Assembly: GCA_015698045.1 (NCBI GenBank)
Contig: BLAL01000051.1
Location: forward strand, 62,001-126,000
Length of the DNA stretch: 64,000 bases
Source: Rhizophagus clarus
Taxonomy: Eukaryota > Glomeromycota > Glomeromycetes > Glomerales > Glomeraceae
Direction: 5' to 3'
Shown here: piece after piece, positions 33,321 to 46,219 of the stretch
Layout: the number at the start of each line of letters is the position of its first letter
Numbering within the stretch: position 1 is the stretch's first letter
Notes under the pieces: model-generated
Seen by the model: the letters and a program-made list of their open reading frames with translations, nothing else
Database searches by the model: none
Told to the model about the DNA's origin: nothing
Program-made: the position numbers and the translations under genes

Positions 33321-34830
33321 AGATTATTTAAATATGACAATCCTTTTTATTTCTTTCACACGGACTGTCATATAATTAAATTTAATAAATTGCAGTTTAA
33401 ACATGAGAATACAAAATGACTATTCGAGGGAGAATGTGGTATTATAACAACAAAATTCATTATTCATTTTTTTTGACTACTAAGTAAACTACAAACAAAA
33501 AAAAACAAAATTTTCGCTTTACAACGATATCATTAGAGAAAGTCAGAAAGTCACTTTTGAGAAAATAAAACATAACAATAAAATTAAAAAGATGAAGGGC
33601 CAAAAAGTACCTATTGTAAATACTGTATAACGACTATTCTTATTTAAAAGTTTGAATACCACTTTATAAAGAGAAGAGAAAATACATATTCTTTGATATT
33701 ATTAACGCGAATAATATAATATATTTGTGGACTATAATTGGAAAGAAAATAGGTATAATACTACTATTGAATCTAAGAACGTCAAATATAAAGATTTCAA
33801 AATGATTTAATTTAAAATTATTGAAAAGAAAGCGTGATAATGATAACAGGAATGTCAAATGTATAGATTTCAGAATAGTTCGTCTGAGAAGAATTGGTCA
33901 TTGAAAGGAAAGTAGATATAACGATGATTTTTATCCTAGGAGTATCAAATGTAAAGGTTTCAGAATGGTTAATTTGAGAAAAATTAGTCATGTCAAGTGA
34001 GTTAGGTAGTGAAGATTATGGTGCATTATAGCCAATACAGTATATTGCAGGTACTGAATGTGAGGAACTAAAAATCAGAAGTAATAACGTTGCCAAGTGT
34101 ATTTGTGTAAGGATTGTAATTAATAATCGAATTTTCTACACGAGTATCAGTTGGTTGCAATTGTAAGTCACTATTAATTCCATTATTAATAAAGTTTAGA
34201 TTATTATCCATTTATTAATTATTAATAAAGTTGATAAGTCGTGTTTGCCATTGTATCTGTTATTATTGATTGAAATGTCTTCTTAGGTTCTGATGAGGAC
34301 TTTTATATTTATTTTTATTTATATTTTTACGAATTTACGTTGGAAATGTTTTTAAAAGACCAAGTTTTTATGAACGACAAACTAAACAAATAGCTAAAGA
34401 AAGGCTTGATAAGTGCATTCACTGCAACAGACTCTGTCTAACTTGAGAGGATCTTAACATCATATTTTTTTCCAACGTGATAGTAGCATTATAGTAATTA
34501 CAACAATTAACTATGAATCAAAAGAAATTCTGTTTAATAAACTTTTTATTAAAATTAGTTTAATATTCTTATAGGACAGAATAAAAATTTATTACTATAC
34601 GTTCTACATAAACATTATAATTTCATTCCTAGTCTCAAAAAAATGATGATGAAAAAAACTGTTGTCGTTCTGCAAGAAATATAGTTCTTCTCAAAATAAT
34701 CTAAATTATAAAGAGGAAGATAAGATATTTTGGTGTTATCAAAATTTCTTAGATGATGAATGTTTTCGCTTTTACACTTTTCTGCGAATTTTTAGTCACA
34801 GTAATCTCGCGAGATAAAATATCAAAGGAT
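33321..34830. other. AT-rich non-coding DNA with weak tandem structure
   Basis: About 33778-33995 contains three diverged units of roughly 70-90 bp sharing GTCAAATGTATAGATTTCAGAATG-like words. No gene found. Confidence 0.35.
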
Positions 34831-35090
34831 TCCCTATAAAAAATAAACACGGAAAGTATACAGAATTTATAAGGAATGTATACGAATATACGGAATGGAT
34901 ACGGAATGGATGCGTGAACATACGGAATTGTGCAAAATTCTGTATCTTCGAAGTATACAAAAATTGTATGAAAATGACAAAAACGTATATTTTCCATATA
35001 CTTTGAAAGCACAGAATTTTGCACAATTCCGTATACGTTTCTTATAAATTCCATATACTTTCTGTATTTACAGTAATTTTTTTATAGGGA
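34831..35090. mobile_element. 260-bp MITE / fold-back element, TCCCTATAAAA ends
   Basis: Starts TCCCTATAAAAAA at 34831 and ends TTTTTTATAGGGA at 35090; the terminal inverted repeats extend inward for over 50 bp with mismatches (GGAAAGTATACAGAATTTATAAG on the left). An inner 22-bp pair (34922-34943 and 35010-35031) is perfectly inverted. Almost the whole element can fold on itself. No ORF of its own. Flanking bases do not show a clear long target-site duplication; two-base duplications cannot be excluded. Confidence 0.85.
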
Positions 35091-35411
35091 TTATATAGTT
35101 AGTTTTTTGAACTTATGATATACTATAATTATGATATATAGCGTATTATTAATTTATTATATTTTAATTTAGAGCTTTATTGTATTTAATAAAACAAACC
35201 AGTAACTTTAAGTTTTGTATACTATTTATGCAAAAGATGAAATGAGAGATGTCTCATTTTCGATGTACAATAAAATAAATATCCTTTATTAAAGAATTTT
35301 AGACCATTAAAGCTGTAATTATCATCATTGCATCTTGCTACACCAAGCCATTTTCCATAAACCACAGCACTTCAAATTTATAAAATTAATAAATTATGTC
35401 AAATTAATTTA
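35091..35411. other. Non-coding spacer before Sel1 repeats
   Basis: AT-rich with no gene. It may contain upstream exons of the Sel1 gene, but none is convincing. Confidence 0.3.
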
Positions 35412-35913
35412 TTGAAACTTGGCTTAGTTACAGGGGTTATAAAAGGATCTGGTCTTGCAGAATGTTATCGATATGGAAGAGGGACTGATATTGATATTGT
35501 TAAAGCTTTTAATTGTTATGAAGAAGCAGCAAATAAAGGCCATGTTAATTCAATTTATGAACTTGGAGAGTATTATAGGTATGGAATCGGAACTGAGGTG
35601 GATATGATTAAATCAATTGTATTTTACAAAGAAACTGCTGAAAAGGGGCACAATACTGCAATGCATAAGGCTGCGGAATGTTATCTATACGGAAGAGGAA
35701 CTTGATATTAGTATTGTTAAAGCTTTTAATTGTTATGAAGAAGCAGCAAATAAAGGCCTTGTTAATTCAATTTATGAACTTGGAGAATGCTATCGTTATG
35801 GAAGAGGAACTGATTTAGATATAATTAAAGCATTTAAATTATATGAAGAAGCAGCCAAATATGGCCATGTTAATTCAATTCATGAACTTGGACAGAAGAA
35901 ATTAACTGAATAA
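35412..35913 (+). pseudogene. Sel1-like repeat protein fragment, frameshifted
   Basis: Four Sel1-like repeats of 36 residues are visible (AECYRYGRGTDIDIVKAF, LGEYYRYGIGTEVDMIKS, and so on), with the typical A..LG.CY..G.GT..D..KAF..Y..AA..G pattern. After the third GRGT an extra T at about 35702 shifts the frame; the rest continues in another frame to 35913 (LGECYRYGRGTDLDI to ELGQKK). There is no proper ATG and no kinase or other N-terminal domain as usual in glomeromycotan Sel1 proteins, though CTTGCAG before the first repeat could be a splice acceptor. Most likely a truncated, dead copy. Sel1 repeats bind partner proteins. Confidence 0.85.
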
Positions 35914-36630
35914 AAAATAAGGATTTGAAAATTTTTAAAAACATTCTAATTAATCAATAATGCGAATCCATAATTTGCAATTAATCTTTAAGAAAAGTAA
36001 ATAATTTATGATTTATAACTCTCTCACGTTTTCCAAAATTAGGATTAGTCTAGTAACTACAAAAAAATGCAAATTAGATAGTTTAAGACGAATATTTTTA
36101 AGTTTAAAATTATTGCATTATTAAAATAAAGCACATAATTTCCAAGTCTTTATACTATTTTATTTTAAAGTATTTGCACATATTAAGTATTATATATTTT
36201 GCCTAAGATTCGTTGATTATGTTGTATGTTAAGGATTCGAAAACTTTACGATTTTACAAATATTTATTCATGTAACATTTACTAATTGATTGTTTTTGAT
36301 TGATTACAACAAAGTATCACCTCAATGCATAATATAATTAGCTATTTTATTCATATAGGAAATCAATAGGTGCGTGATGTTTTATACAGTGTTGAATAGG
36401 TAAGATCTTTCTTGCAGATAAGTAAATAAATTGTGAAAATATACCTTTCTTAGTAATTAAGCTTATGAGAATGAATTTACTGGGATTAATCAAAATCTTA
36501 TTTGGTACATATTGAAAGAGTAATGATAACGCATTAAAGTTTATAATTTATATTTAAAATAGAATTTCACCTTTTCTTGTCTTCAGATCATTAAAATCAA
36601 TCTTACTTCTTTAAAAAAAAAAATAAACCG
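35914..36630. other. AT-rich intergenic DNA
   Basis: No ORF or repeat of note. Confidence 0.4.
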
Positions 36631-37643
36631 ATGAATAAATTATGCACTGATATGATAGCCGAAATATTTAAATATGTTTCAACTCCGTTACCACTAATAA
36701 TAATATATAAAAATTGGTATGATGTTTCTCAACTCCCGCATGTGAGAGCTGAGTGGTTGATATACAAGTACAGAAGAGCACATGCTCTATTTCATGCTGT
36801 AAGGCTCGGGAAATGTTTCATTACAGAAGAAGTAGTTCATGTATTACTTGCCAATAAGGCTATTCTCTCACGTTATTTCGTGCAATGGCTAATAAAACAA
36901 TTTGGTCAGGAAGATCTAAAATTGATCGAAATGAGAAAAATGTATAATACAAATGGCAGTTACAAATCGTGGGTTAGTGATCTTTCTCTACCCCTACTAA
37001 ATTTATTATTGACAGAAGCAACTAATTTATATGTGGATAACCTCGCTATAAATGGCAACGACTTCGAATTATTTCATTATCTTACTGGCAGAAATCTACA
37101 AGTAATATATGTAGCTGATTTCCAATCAAAGTATATACAGTGCACCGATGACTTAATTCTAAAAAAAAAATTTATACCCTTCCCGGCTAGACCAAGAATT
37201 GCTCACTTTCCACCAATTGTTGGATACGAGAATAATCGCGAACTTAATATAATAGCACGAGCGATTATATTTCAGCCGGAACTTGTGAGCTTATGGAAAA
37301 GAATTGGTTACAATGAAGTATGTAGCGATTTTAATGAGCTTGTCTTGGAAGGTGAATTAATTATTTGTTTTCCCTAAACCCGTCATGCAACTGGACATGC
37401 CCAACTGCTGATTACGTTATTAAGAAGTTGCAAAAGTTAATTGACTTAGGTTTTCAACTAACAGACCTAGTTATAGAGGAATCACTTGATATATTTGAAT
37501 CACGAATTAACATAATTGGAGAACTATTATTGGAAGCATTTTCTATAATCAGAGGCAAATCTACTCCATCTATTGTAGAATTAAAATTAAAACAAGTTAA
37601 AAAGTTTAGGAGAAGATTAAAGTGTAAAAGAAAATTTGTTTAA
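36631..37643 (+). pseudogene. Glomeromycotan unknown family (F-box-like N-terminus), frameshifted
   Basis: ATG at 36631. The first 244 codons run to a stop at 37375; the natural continuation (NPSCNWTCPTADYVIKKL to the stop at 37643) is in another frame, consistent with loss of one base near 37372-37376. Together about 337 residues. The N-terminus (LCTDMIAEIFKYVSTPLPL then NWYDVSQLPHVRAEWLIYKY) resembles a short F-box; HALFHAVRLGKCFITEEVV follows. I recognise this as a family expanded in Rhizophagus with no known function; possibly an E3 ligase adaptor. The C-terminal Lys/Arg-rich end may be an alternative reading after the break. Confidence 0.6.
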
Positions 37644-38925
37644 AAGGAAAAAATTATATAAATTGATTTTACTCTTTTATTTTTGCCATTTAATCAGAAT
37701 AAAATGTATTGATTTCTTTATTTTAAATTTTTTTTATTTTTTATTCACGCAGTATTATTATTAAATCGATTCATGCGCCACTTATTCATTTCAACATAAT
37801 AAAATATTTTTAAATTCTCGAAGAAATTGATGAATCAGAAATATAAGATTTTTAATAACATGTTATTACAATATTAATAATTATGAATTTGTCAAGTGTA
37901 ATAACACACGGGCTGAATTCTCACGTCCTTTTGAAAGTTTCTTATTAATAGTAACACACAGGTGAATTCTCCCGTCCTTTTGATTGTTTCTTATTAATAT
38001 AGTATTTGATTAGTTTAGTTGTAACACACGAGTGAATTCTCCCGTCCTTTTTTTATATATTTATAGTTAATTATAGTAAGTTATGGGCTCTTTCACTGAT
38101 ACCTTGAAAGCTTTAATTGTAGATCAAAATCACGTCAAATATTTCAAATTTTAAGAAACCAATTTATCTCATGTTGATTATCGTAAGTGCTGTTTATTTG
38201 ATCTTGCATAATCTTTTTATTATCTTGTTTCATTAATTTATTAATTAAATCTATCAACAGCACCGACTGAAAACCGGTTATCTCATCACAACGGTAATAT
38301 TTTTATAAATTTTCTGATATGTTTAAGTTTTTTGGCTTTATCGGATTTTAATATTTAATTTATGAAAGTAAGCGAACGTGGTGATTTCTCCCGTTCATTT
38401 GGTTTTATTATTGTATTCATAATCGGATGATTTTATGTATAATTCTGGAAAAACCTCATGCTGACAAAATTATATTAATAGAAACAGGTATATCACTTAT
38501 TTTTTCAAACAAACTTCTTTAATTAATTTTTTTTATTTTTTTTAGTTATTAAGAAATCAACATGGTGTTTTGATTACATTTTATGATTTTTTCTGATATG
38601 TGATTTAAATAAAATTTTTGATTGGTTAATTTTAAGAGAAATTTTTTTTTTCATTGTTCGAATTTATATTAAAAAAGATTGAGAATTAATAGTAAGAAGA
38701 AAGAAAAAAAAAAAATAAAAAAATAAAGAAAAACCATGCCTTGACTAAGGTAACTGCAGGAAACAATCAAAAGCCTACTAAAAAAATAAAATAAAATAAA
38801 AATTAGAGTATTTTTTAATTATTACGTATTAGTTTAACAAGAGATATTAATATATTTTCACGTAATCAGAAAAATTATATATAAATATACTAATAATTTG
38901 ATTTTATGTAGCAAAATTATCAATT
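37644..38925. other. Intergenic, contains a 31-bp word repeated three to four times
   Basis: Apart from the repeat at 37902-38051 (own entry), AT-rich with poly(A)/poly(T) tracts around 38640-38730. No gene. Confidence 0.4.
37902..38051. repeat. Three copies of TAACACACGRGTGAATTCTCCCGTCCTTTT
   Basis: Copies start at about 37902, 37951 and 38021, separated by unequal AT-rich spacers of 18 and 39 bp. A weaker fourth copy (GTGATTTCTCCCGTTCATTT) lies near 38380-38399. Each has an EcoRI-like GAATTC centre. Spaced repeats of this kind look like protein-binding sites. Confidence 0.65.
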
Positions 38926-39750
38926 ATGTTTAACACAAAATATTTGATGTTTTATACTGTTTCCAATAATTCATTTGAATCTTTAATTTCTAAAATTCTT
39001 GAAACTTGCTCAGATACTAATACTAGTAACAGTTATATATTCTGCTTTGCTGTTTCACGTAAAAAATTAATTAACCCAGATGAATTTAACCATATAATTA
39101 TCGTAATGTGCCTTAAATTTTCTGTTTCAATTCAACCAAATATTACATTTCATGGTGAAAATATAAAGGTTCAAGTTGAAGATTTGAATGATAAAAGAAA
39201 TTGTGAGAGAAAAGCAGTTTCATTACGTTATGTTTATTTAAATTCCAGGATCAATCGTTATTACGAAGACACTCAAAATTATAAACGTTTGGACCAATTT
39301 GTCAAGCACGAGTGCATTGATATTAATAGACAAAATAATAGTTGGAATATAATGGAACTTTCTAATAATAAAACAAAAGATATAAGCTCATATTACAATT
39401 GAGAAAACGTAGCAAAACTTTCTGAAATAGTAAATATACAGAAGAAAGAACTTTATAAGGATGTTCCTTTGTTAATGTGGGCATCCGTTAGCAAAAGTAT
39501 TATTAAAAAACGTAATTATTATAAATATAACAGAAAAAGAAAATATAAAATGGAGTATATCTGTAAGCCTTTTCCATTTGATATTGCCGGGCCTATATTT
39601 AATTATTGTGCAAGAAATAATGATATAAAAGGAATAGTCTATACTGAAAGTATTATTAAAATAGGTAGAAAATATCATAGTACATTAATTGAAAATGTAC
39701 AAAAAGAAAAAGGTCGTATTAATTTTTACAAATATTGTAATATCATTTAA
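38926..39750 (+). pseudogene. Unknown protein split by one TGA
   Basis: ATG at 38926. One frame stays open from 38926 to 39750 (274 codons) apart from TGA at 39400-39402. The first half (LMFYTVSNNSFESLISKILE; FCFAVSRKKL) looks globular; after the stop the same frame continues ENVAKLSEIVNIQKKEL and a basic patch (KYNRKRKYKME). The continuity shows a single damaged gene, not two. Family not recognised. Trp (TGG) to TGA is a likely origin of the stop. Confidence 0.55.
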
Positions 39751-41057
39751 CTTTAATTTTTATACATAATGTGCTTTGTTTAAATATAATAAAAAACATG
39801 CTATCATTTCAAATATTCTTTGAAGCATTCTTGTATTTTTAATAAAAGTAAGCCGTTGTATAGTTCATGTGAGACATTTATTTTTTTGTTCTCTATTGTT
39901 GCAAATCAAGTCGTGGCCAAAGATTTAATTTTTCTAATCCTTAAGAGCAGTTAATTCGTTATCAACCCACCAAAGACTTTAAGCATAGTATAAAATATTT
40001 ATCATATTTATTTGATAAAAATACTTCTTATAGAGTTTGTTGCAATGGTTTTTGCAGCAAATTAACAGTCTATTTGCATTTATTAATGAACATACACATG
40101 TGTATAGTCTCTTCAAACAATTAGTATGGCTTTAAATTTAACTTCTGATGATCATATGGGCCAATCGGCAGAATTAATGAAATTAAGATATTTTATGTTA
40201 TTACAATTCGGAAATTAAAATTACGTTTCACAAATCAAATCACGTTGTGCTACAGGTCGTGTGATGTGATTTACTTTTAATTTTGAACGAAGCAAAATTC
40301 TATTGTTACACAAAATAGGTTGATCATTTGTTAATAAAAAGTCCCCATGCCGATCGCCTGATCCTGAAATGACTGCTTAATAATTATGAATTTCATATAG
40401 AAGCTATGAAACGAGAAAGTTTAAGGAATATTTAAGATGTGATAGATATGGAGGTATCACCTTGTGTCAGACACAAGTGTATTGATTGTTTATATTGTGA
40501 TTGGGAGAGAGGGATAGTAATAGTATATTGTCAGGCTTGTGATGAAAAAGGGAGGTTATAGTTGATTAGGCCATGAAAATAAAATTATTCGTTTCTTCAT
40601 TTTAAAATTTGATATTTGATAAACAATAAGAGTATTATTATTTGTAAATTTAAACTTATTAACCTTCGTCATTTTTAAATTTATTTTTCTTGAAAAGTTT
40701 ATCAATTTCGATATTTTTGTGCATTTTCTAAATTAGATATAATATCAAGAAATTATTTTTATTATTCTGCAGAAAAAAATAAAATATACTGAATTTATTA
40801 TAAACAAAATTACTTTTCGGAATTGTATTACGCACAATTATTTAAATGTTGTAAATAGAAAAGTATTTATTTACTCTAAGCAACTATAGGTTCACTTATT
40901 TTATATTTATTTTAAAACAATTGTGTATCAAATAATATGGATTTTAAATTCACACTATGTGTATTATAGTAATTATACAGTACTGTAAAATCTAATATTG
41001 AATTATTATAAATACTGTGAAATTTACATTAATTCCCTTTTTCTATGGTTTAAAATC
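39751..41057. other. Intergenic DNA
   Basis: No credible ORF. A short open stretch around 40440-40560 (MEVSPCVRHKCIDCLYCDWERGIVIVYCQAC in outline, Cys-rich) could be a zinc-finger relic but has no context. Confidence 0.3.
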
Positions 41058-42428
41058 ATGACTTCATTCATTCCATATGATGTATTACAAGAAATTTTTA
41101 AAAATAAAGCTGATAATGTTAGTTTTTTGTTTTCTTCTCTTTTAGTGAATAAATGTTGGTGTGAAAATGCCGTTTTAATTTTGTGAGAGAAATCTTTCCA
41201 CTTACTCGGCCAATATTTATGTTTAACAAAAAGGAATGATAACTTGTATAGAATAATCAATACATTTATGAATTGTATAAAAGACGAAGAAATTTTAACT
41301 GATGAACTGAAGCAGATATCTTTTTTTAATTATTTTAAATACATACGCCATTTACATTGTGCCAACTTTTTTGAATCGGTTCAACAATGGTGCAAGAAAT
41401 ATAAAACTTTAAACACAAAAACTTACGTTGACGTTCTAGAACTATTGTTTACTCAATTTACTATCTATTCACCAAGATTATTAACTTTGGATTTGAGGAT
41501 CGTTATTATGTTTGATAATGAGTATCTTAAACTTGAAAATTTTATTTTATCGAATCCTAAAGTAAGCAATTGGATATCTCAAACAAAAGAATTATATCTA
41601 GAACCTGATTTAATTGACGATTTAAAATTTTTTAAAATATTTGATTTTTGCATTAATGTTAGCAAGGTAAGTAAATAAAATTTTTTGAATAACTCACATA
41701 ATTATTATATTTAAAAAATGTTTTATTATATACAGATCGAATGTTCATTGTCTCGTGAACAATTTAAATGTCACGAATTATATAAAAAGAGGATTATTAA
41801 ATTTTTATCTTTACAGAGTAATCTTGAACATTTGTGTTTTTATCGTTCGGATATTACAACAAATATTAATGAAACTCTGATGAAACATAGAAATTCATTA
41901 CGACATCTAGAATTTGATGATGTTGATTTTAAAGATAATTTTTTTGTTCCTTCTTTTTATAATTTGAAAACTCTATCATTTTATGTATCAAGCAATTTGG
42001 AAAATGTTTTGATTCCACTTATTCATACACCTTTAAAATCATTAAATACATTGATCTTTTCCGGTAACTCTATACGTTTCGAAATCTTATCGGAACTGAT
42101 TGAATCAATCAACAGAAATTTGGAAGTTATCGATTATCATGAGTTTTCTTACCAACTTCAAGATGGATTTGAGGTAATTTTAAAAAAATTATCAAATCAC
42201 TGTTTAAATTTGAAAGAATTGTCAATTACGATATCTTTGATCGGTTCTAAGGAAATTTCATTATTAAATTGTTTGTTAACAAAATGCACTCAATTGAAAT
42301 ACCTAGAGCTTTTAGATGATGATAGGAAAGAAATTAAAATAAATAGTATTTTACTTTTGCTAGTTGTTTCTCCAACATCTGAATTAAAAATTAATGGCAA
42401 AAAAATTAATAATATAATTTCAAAATAG
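41058..42428 (+). pseudogene. F-box/LRR-type protein, single TGA at a Trp position
   Basis: ATG at 41058. Exon 1 41058-41666 and exon 2 41736-42428 around a 69-bp intron (GTAAGT..TACAG), 434 codons. Residues 1-42 are an F-box (FIPYDVLQEIFKN, LLVNKCWCENAVLIL). The TGA at 41184-41186 follows LIL, where this family has Trp, so it is a TGG to TGA change. The rest of the frame is fully open and has degenerate leucine-rich repeats (LRHLEFDDVDFKDN, LKTLSFYVSS, LKELSITISL, LKYLELLDDD). F-box proteins join substrates to SCF ubiquitin ligases. The family is hugely expanded in Rhizophagus. With only one stop it died recently or is read through. Confidence 0.8.
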
Positions 42429-42799
42429 AATATCTCATAATAAAACTTTATACGAACATCATAATCTAGATTGTCTGATAAAATCAAATTTTCATGATTA
42501 AACATTTTTTAAATAAAATAATTAAATAAATAAATCAGTGCACTCTAATAATTCTGAATTGTACACTAGAATATTTATTTTAGTTTGGCAAGTTCTTAAG
42601 AATAAAGAGATCTATAAATTAAAAAAAATTGTTATCTTTCATTAAGTACTCTACTGCAGAGTACAGACATTCAAATTTTATACGAAGGAGTCCGGTCGAT
42701 ATTTTCATCACTAAAACCTTTACAAGTCAATATTTTTTGCCTAAGGCGATTTATGAAGTTGATTTTTAAATATTATTGCATACTAATAAAGTTGGATAA

Positions 42800-43060
42800 C
42801 AAAATGTTAAATAAGTTGAAGAAAAGTAAGCAATTGGATATCTGAACAAAAGAAATAGATCTAGGATCTGATTTAATAGACTATGTGAAAGTTTTTTAAT
42901 ATTATATAATTAATCAATGTATTTATTATACAGATTGAATGTTCATTTTTTCGTCATCAATTTTAAAAATGTTACTGGAACATTTGTGTTTTTATCATTC
43001 AGACATAACAAAAAATATCAATGAAATATTGATAACTTTTGTAATATTTACGTTAACGAT
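42800..43060 (+). pseudogene. Decayed partial copy of the F-box/LRR gene
   Basis: Bases about 42824-42905 (AAGTAAGCAATTGGATATCT) and 42930-43040 (CAGATTGAATGTTCATTTTTTCG; GAACATTTGTGTTTTTATC) are clearly related to 41560-41880 of the neighbouring gene, including its intron acceptor, with many gaps. A tandem gene duplication that has mostly eroded. Confidence 0.7.
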
Positions 43061-46000
43061 TTTATATATAATGATTTTTTATCTTGTATTCGTTTTAGTT
43101 ATCTCATTTCATTTTTATTGTCATCATATTAAAACACGATTTTGTTTAGAAAAATTAATGAATTATATTTAAAAAGTCCATTAGAAACCGATAGCTTCTA
43201 TTTTTTTTTAAATAAACTTTAGTTAAGTATAGTTTTATAAGATTTATAAAATCAATTATAACATTCAGTCGCTTTTAAAAACAGAAAGACTTTTTTTAAT
43301 AAATGATTGCTATTATTTATGAGAAAGATGGCAAAATTATTTATTATTATCGCAAAAGAGAAATTATTTGTAAGGACAAACTTATGAAATGAAGTTTATA
43401 TTATTAAAATTGAAAAAGAGTAAAGATACTGCACATTCTAATGATTTCTAGACTTATACAATCTCCAGTTTATAATAACACTACAAAAACCCTTTCTTTC
43501 ACACCTATTTTTTTGCTCTTGCGTAAGATGACAATAACTTATCGGTCTTCGCCCATATACTTGATCATATTGAATCATATATTAACATTTACATAAATTA
43601 TCTTTACGCCTCGTGGCTTCTGAATAAGTATGTGGAATTGAAGAGACGTTTGATGATGCTGTAGTTGAGGCGTATGATATGGCTAATTGTTCGATAGATA
43701 ATTCACGATATAATAGTAAAAAAATTGATTAACTCTCTAAAAAATCTTAACAAACAATAAGATAAATAAACACTCAAGTAAAAGTAAAACCAAGAGATAA
43801 CAACTGGATTATACTGAGTGATAGCAACTCGATATCACGAAAGACAAATAAACAAGAAAGTGAGAGTAAAACCGAGCGATAACAACTCGATTATACCGAG
43901 CGATAGTAACTCGATATCACGAAAGACAAATAAACAAGAAAGTAAGAGTAAAACTGAGAGATAACAACTCGATTATTTAGAATGAAATGAAGAGAAGTTA
44001 AGTAAGTTAATCACTAACTTGTTTTTTTTCCAGATTAGTTGCCTTCTCCTTCTAATATCTCTTCTTTTTGCACTGTATCGATCATTTTTTCTAACTGAAC
44101 TCACTTGAAAGGAATTAATTGTAAGATTCTTTTTATACTTCTAACATAAATAGGATTCTGCTACCCTAATTTGGAAATGAACGGCACAAAGAGATACTAT
44201 TACATCATTGTATTCTTCAGTTTTTGATTTATATTCTTTCAATCATCTATTCCCAACCATTTTCCAAAAGAAATCCAAAGGATTTTATTAATTATGTTAA
44301 ACGAATATATCAGATATTGAAACTTGGCGATTAGGTGGTTATTTAAGTAAGAAATTGATTATTAATACAACTTCAAAACGGAATAGAAAAAAGTGAGTAT
44401 AATTATGTATTAATTAAGTCCAGGTTCAACTTTATATCGAGAACGTCCCACTGTACCTGGAGGCTAAGGCTTTTATCGTCCTTTCTCTTTACAAAGAGAA
44501 TAAATGTTTAGTGCATAATTATATTTATTCAGCTTACTGACTCTAATCTATTTTACAGACAATTATATTGGTTATGTAATTGAAAAAAGATTAAAAAGAG
44601 ATTTCAAAAAAAAACAAGCCCAAAAATTACGGAAGAAATCAAAAGAGGATTGTTCTTTTATTTGTATTTTTATAATAGGTTTAAATTTAGCAATTTGTAA
44701 GATTTATTTTGATCTAACGGAAGAAATATTAATTTATTGAAATTTTGTATTTGTTGCAATAGCATGATTTTTAATTAAATTTATATTCATAAACAAAATA
44801 TAAACCACCCTATTTAATTATATTTTGGTTAAACAAGTTTTTGATCAAACTAAAATTTTATATAAGATAATAAAGAATTCTATAACATATTCAAAGAGAG
44901 AAATTTATTATTAATAAATATTTTCTGTTTAATATAGAACAAATGTAAAAAACATACAATCATAGAACGTATTAATTAGGTTGTAAAGGATAACATTTTA
45001 TTATTAATATTAACAAATTATTTCTTATAGGGTTTCTATAAACCGAAACAATCATCTGACGAAACTGGAGATCATTCGTTTACAAATTGTTTCGTGATAT
45101 ATTTTTTTTAAAATATGTATCAGTAGCAATTGAATGTGATTTTAATCAGTTCATTATGAAATCGAAAATTATAGTGTATCCGATAATTAGTTTAAATAGA
45201 CAAGTTTACACAATACATCAGCATTTATTTATTTATGTTGATTTTTATTTAAACGATAATGCATTCTTATAACTTAGCAAATAGCTTCATCAATTTTCAA
45301 GGCTTTATAAGTTATTTAAAGTATTTCGATAGTGATGCCATTTGCATTTTTTCTTTTGATCAAGTGATATTGTTGTAAGCGATATAGATACGCTTTGACA
45401 GGTCTGTTATTTTGAATAGAACATTCGTTTGAAAATCTTGGAAAATCTTAATGAATAACGATAAGCATTTTATTTCAAGAAAAATTAAGAATGTTTCTTA
45501 ATAAAATTTATAATGAATTAAAATTCTGTTTTTTTGCAAAATCATCCAAATTTAAATTATTACGATCAATCGCGATATGAGATACGGTCGTTACTGTACA
45601 ATTCTTTGCCAGCAAGGTTAACATTCGATCATAATTCAGCATAATTGATCTTTCATCAGATTAACTTGTAACATTTGTCACTCTAACATAAAATCTAAAT
45701 CAGCTTTTTTACTGATGCGTAAAATGAAGAAGAACTAATTTATCATGCATAAATGACATTTTACCACAGATTTATACTCCGGCTTTCAAACATACTGCTT
45801 TTCCTCTAAATTGATAGAAAGTTAAAAGGTTTAATAGTAAATAATAAAGTAACATTAACGAATCTGGAATACCCGCTGAAATTGAAATGATTCTTGCTAT
45901 TAAAAAAAAAGAATTATTTGTATCAATAATAAAATTTCAATCTGGAACCTCGCAAAAAATTCAAAATGAACATTGTTTAATGTTTTGAATAGAAATAATT

Positions 46001-46219
46001 TTTTATGATTCCATATTATTAAAATTCCCATTTTCCTCCTCTATAAGTAAAGAAACAATATAATCTCAACTTTGCTTATTTGCGTTTCGTTTCATGTTCT
46101 TTAATTTTTTTTAATCTATATTCACAATTATCGGCAAATTCACAGCAACTGAATATAATATCAACCAAAATTAATTAGAAGTGATATATTTCAATAATTA
46201 AAGAAAACTTAAATGATGC
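43061..46219. other. Long gene-poor stretch
   Basis: Apart from the 82-bp tandem repeat (own entry) I see no gene. Around 44420-44515 a GC-richer segment has CCAGGT..ACCTGG inverted words. Small ORFs at 42939-43172 and 45087-45272 are AT-driven and hydrophobic and not called. Confidence 0.4.
43796..43978. repeat. 82-bp tandem repeat, 2.2 copies
   Basis: GATAACAACTSGATTATAC begins at 43796, 43878 and 43960. Units include TCGATATCACGAAAGAC. Within each unit, CGAGCGATA half-words recur every 22-24 bases. A partial diverged unit precedes. Confidence 0.85.

Noticed and set aside
34749-35054. Minus-strand ORFs of 101 and 76 codons
   Set aside because: They lie within the fold-back MITE and read its inverted arms.
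43796-43978. CRISPR-like array
   Set aside because: Units are directly adjacent tandem copies without unique spacers, in a eukaryotic genome.
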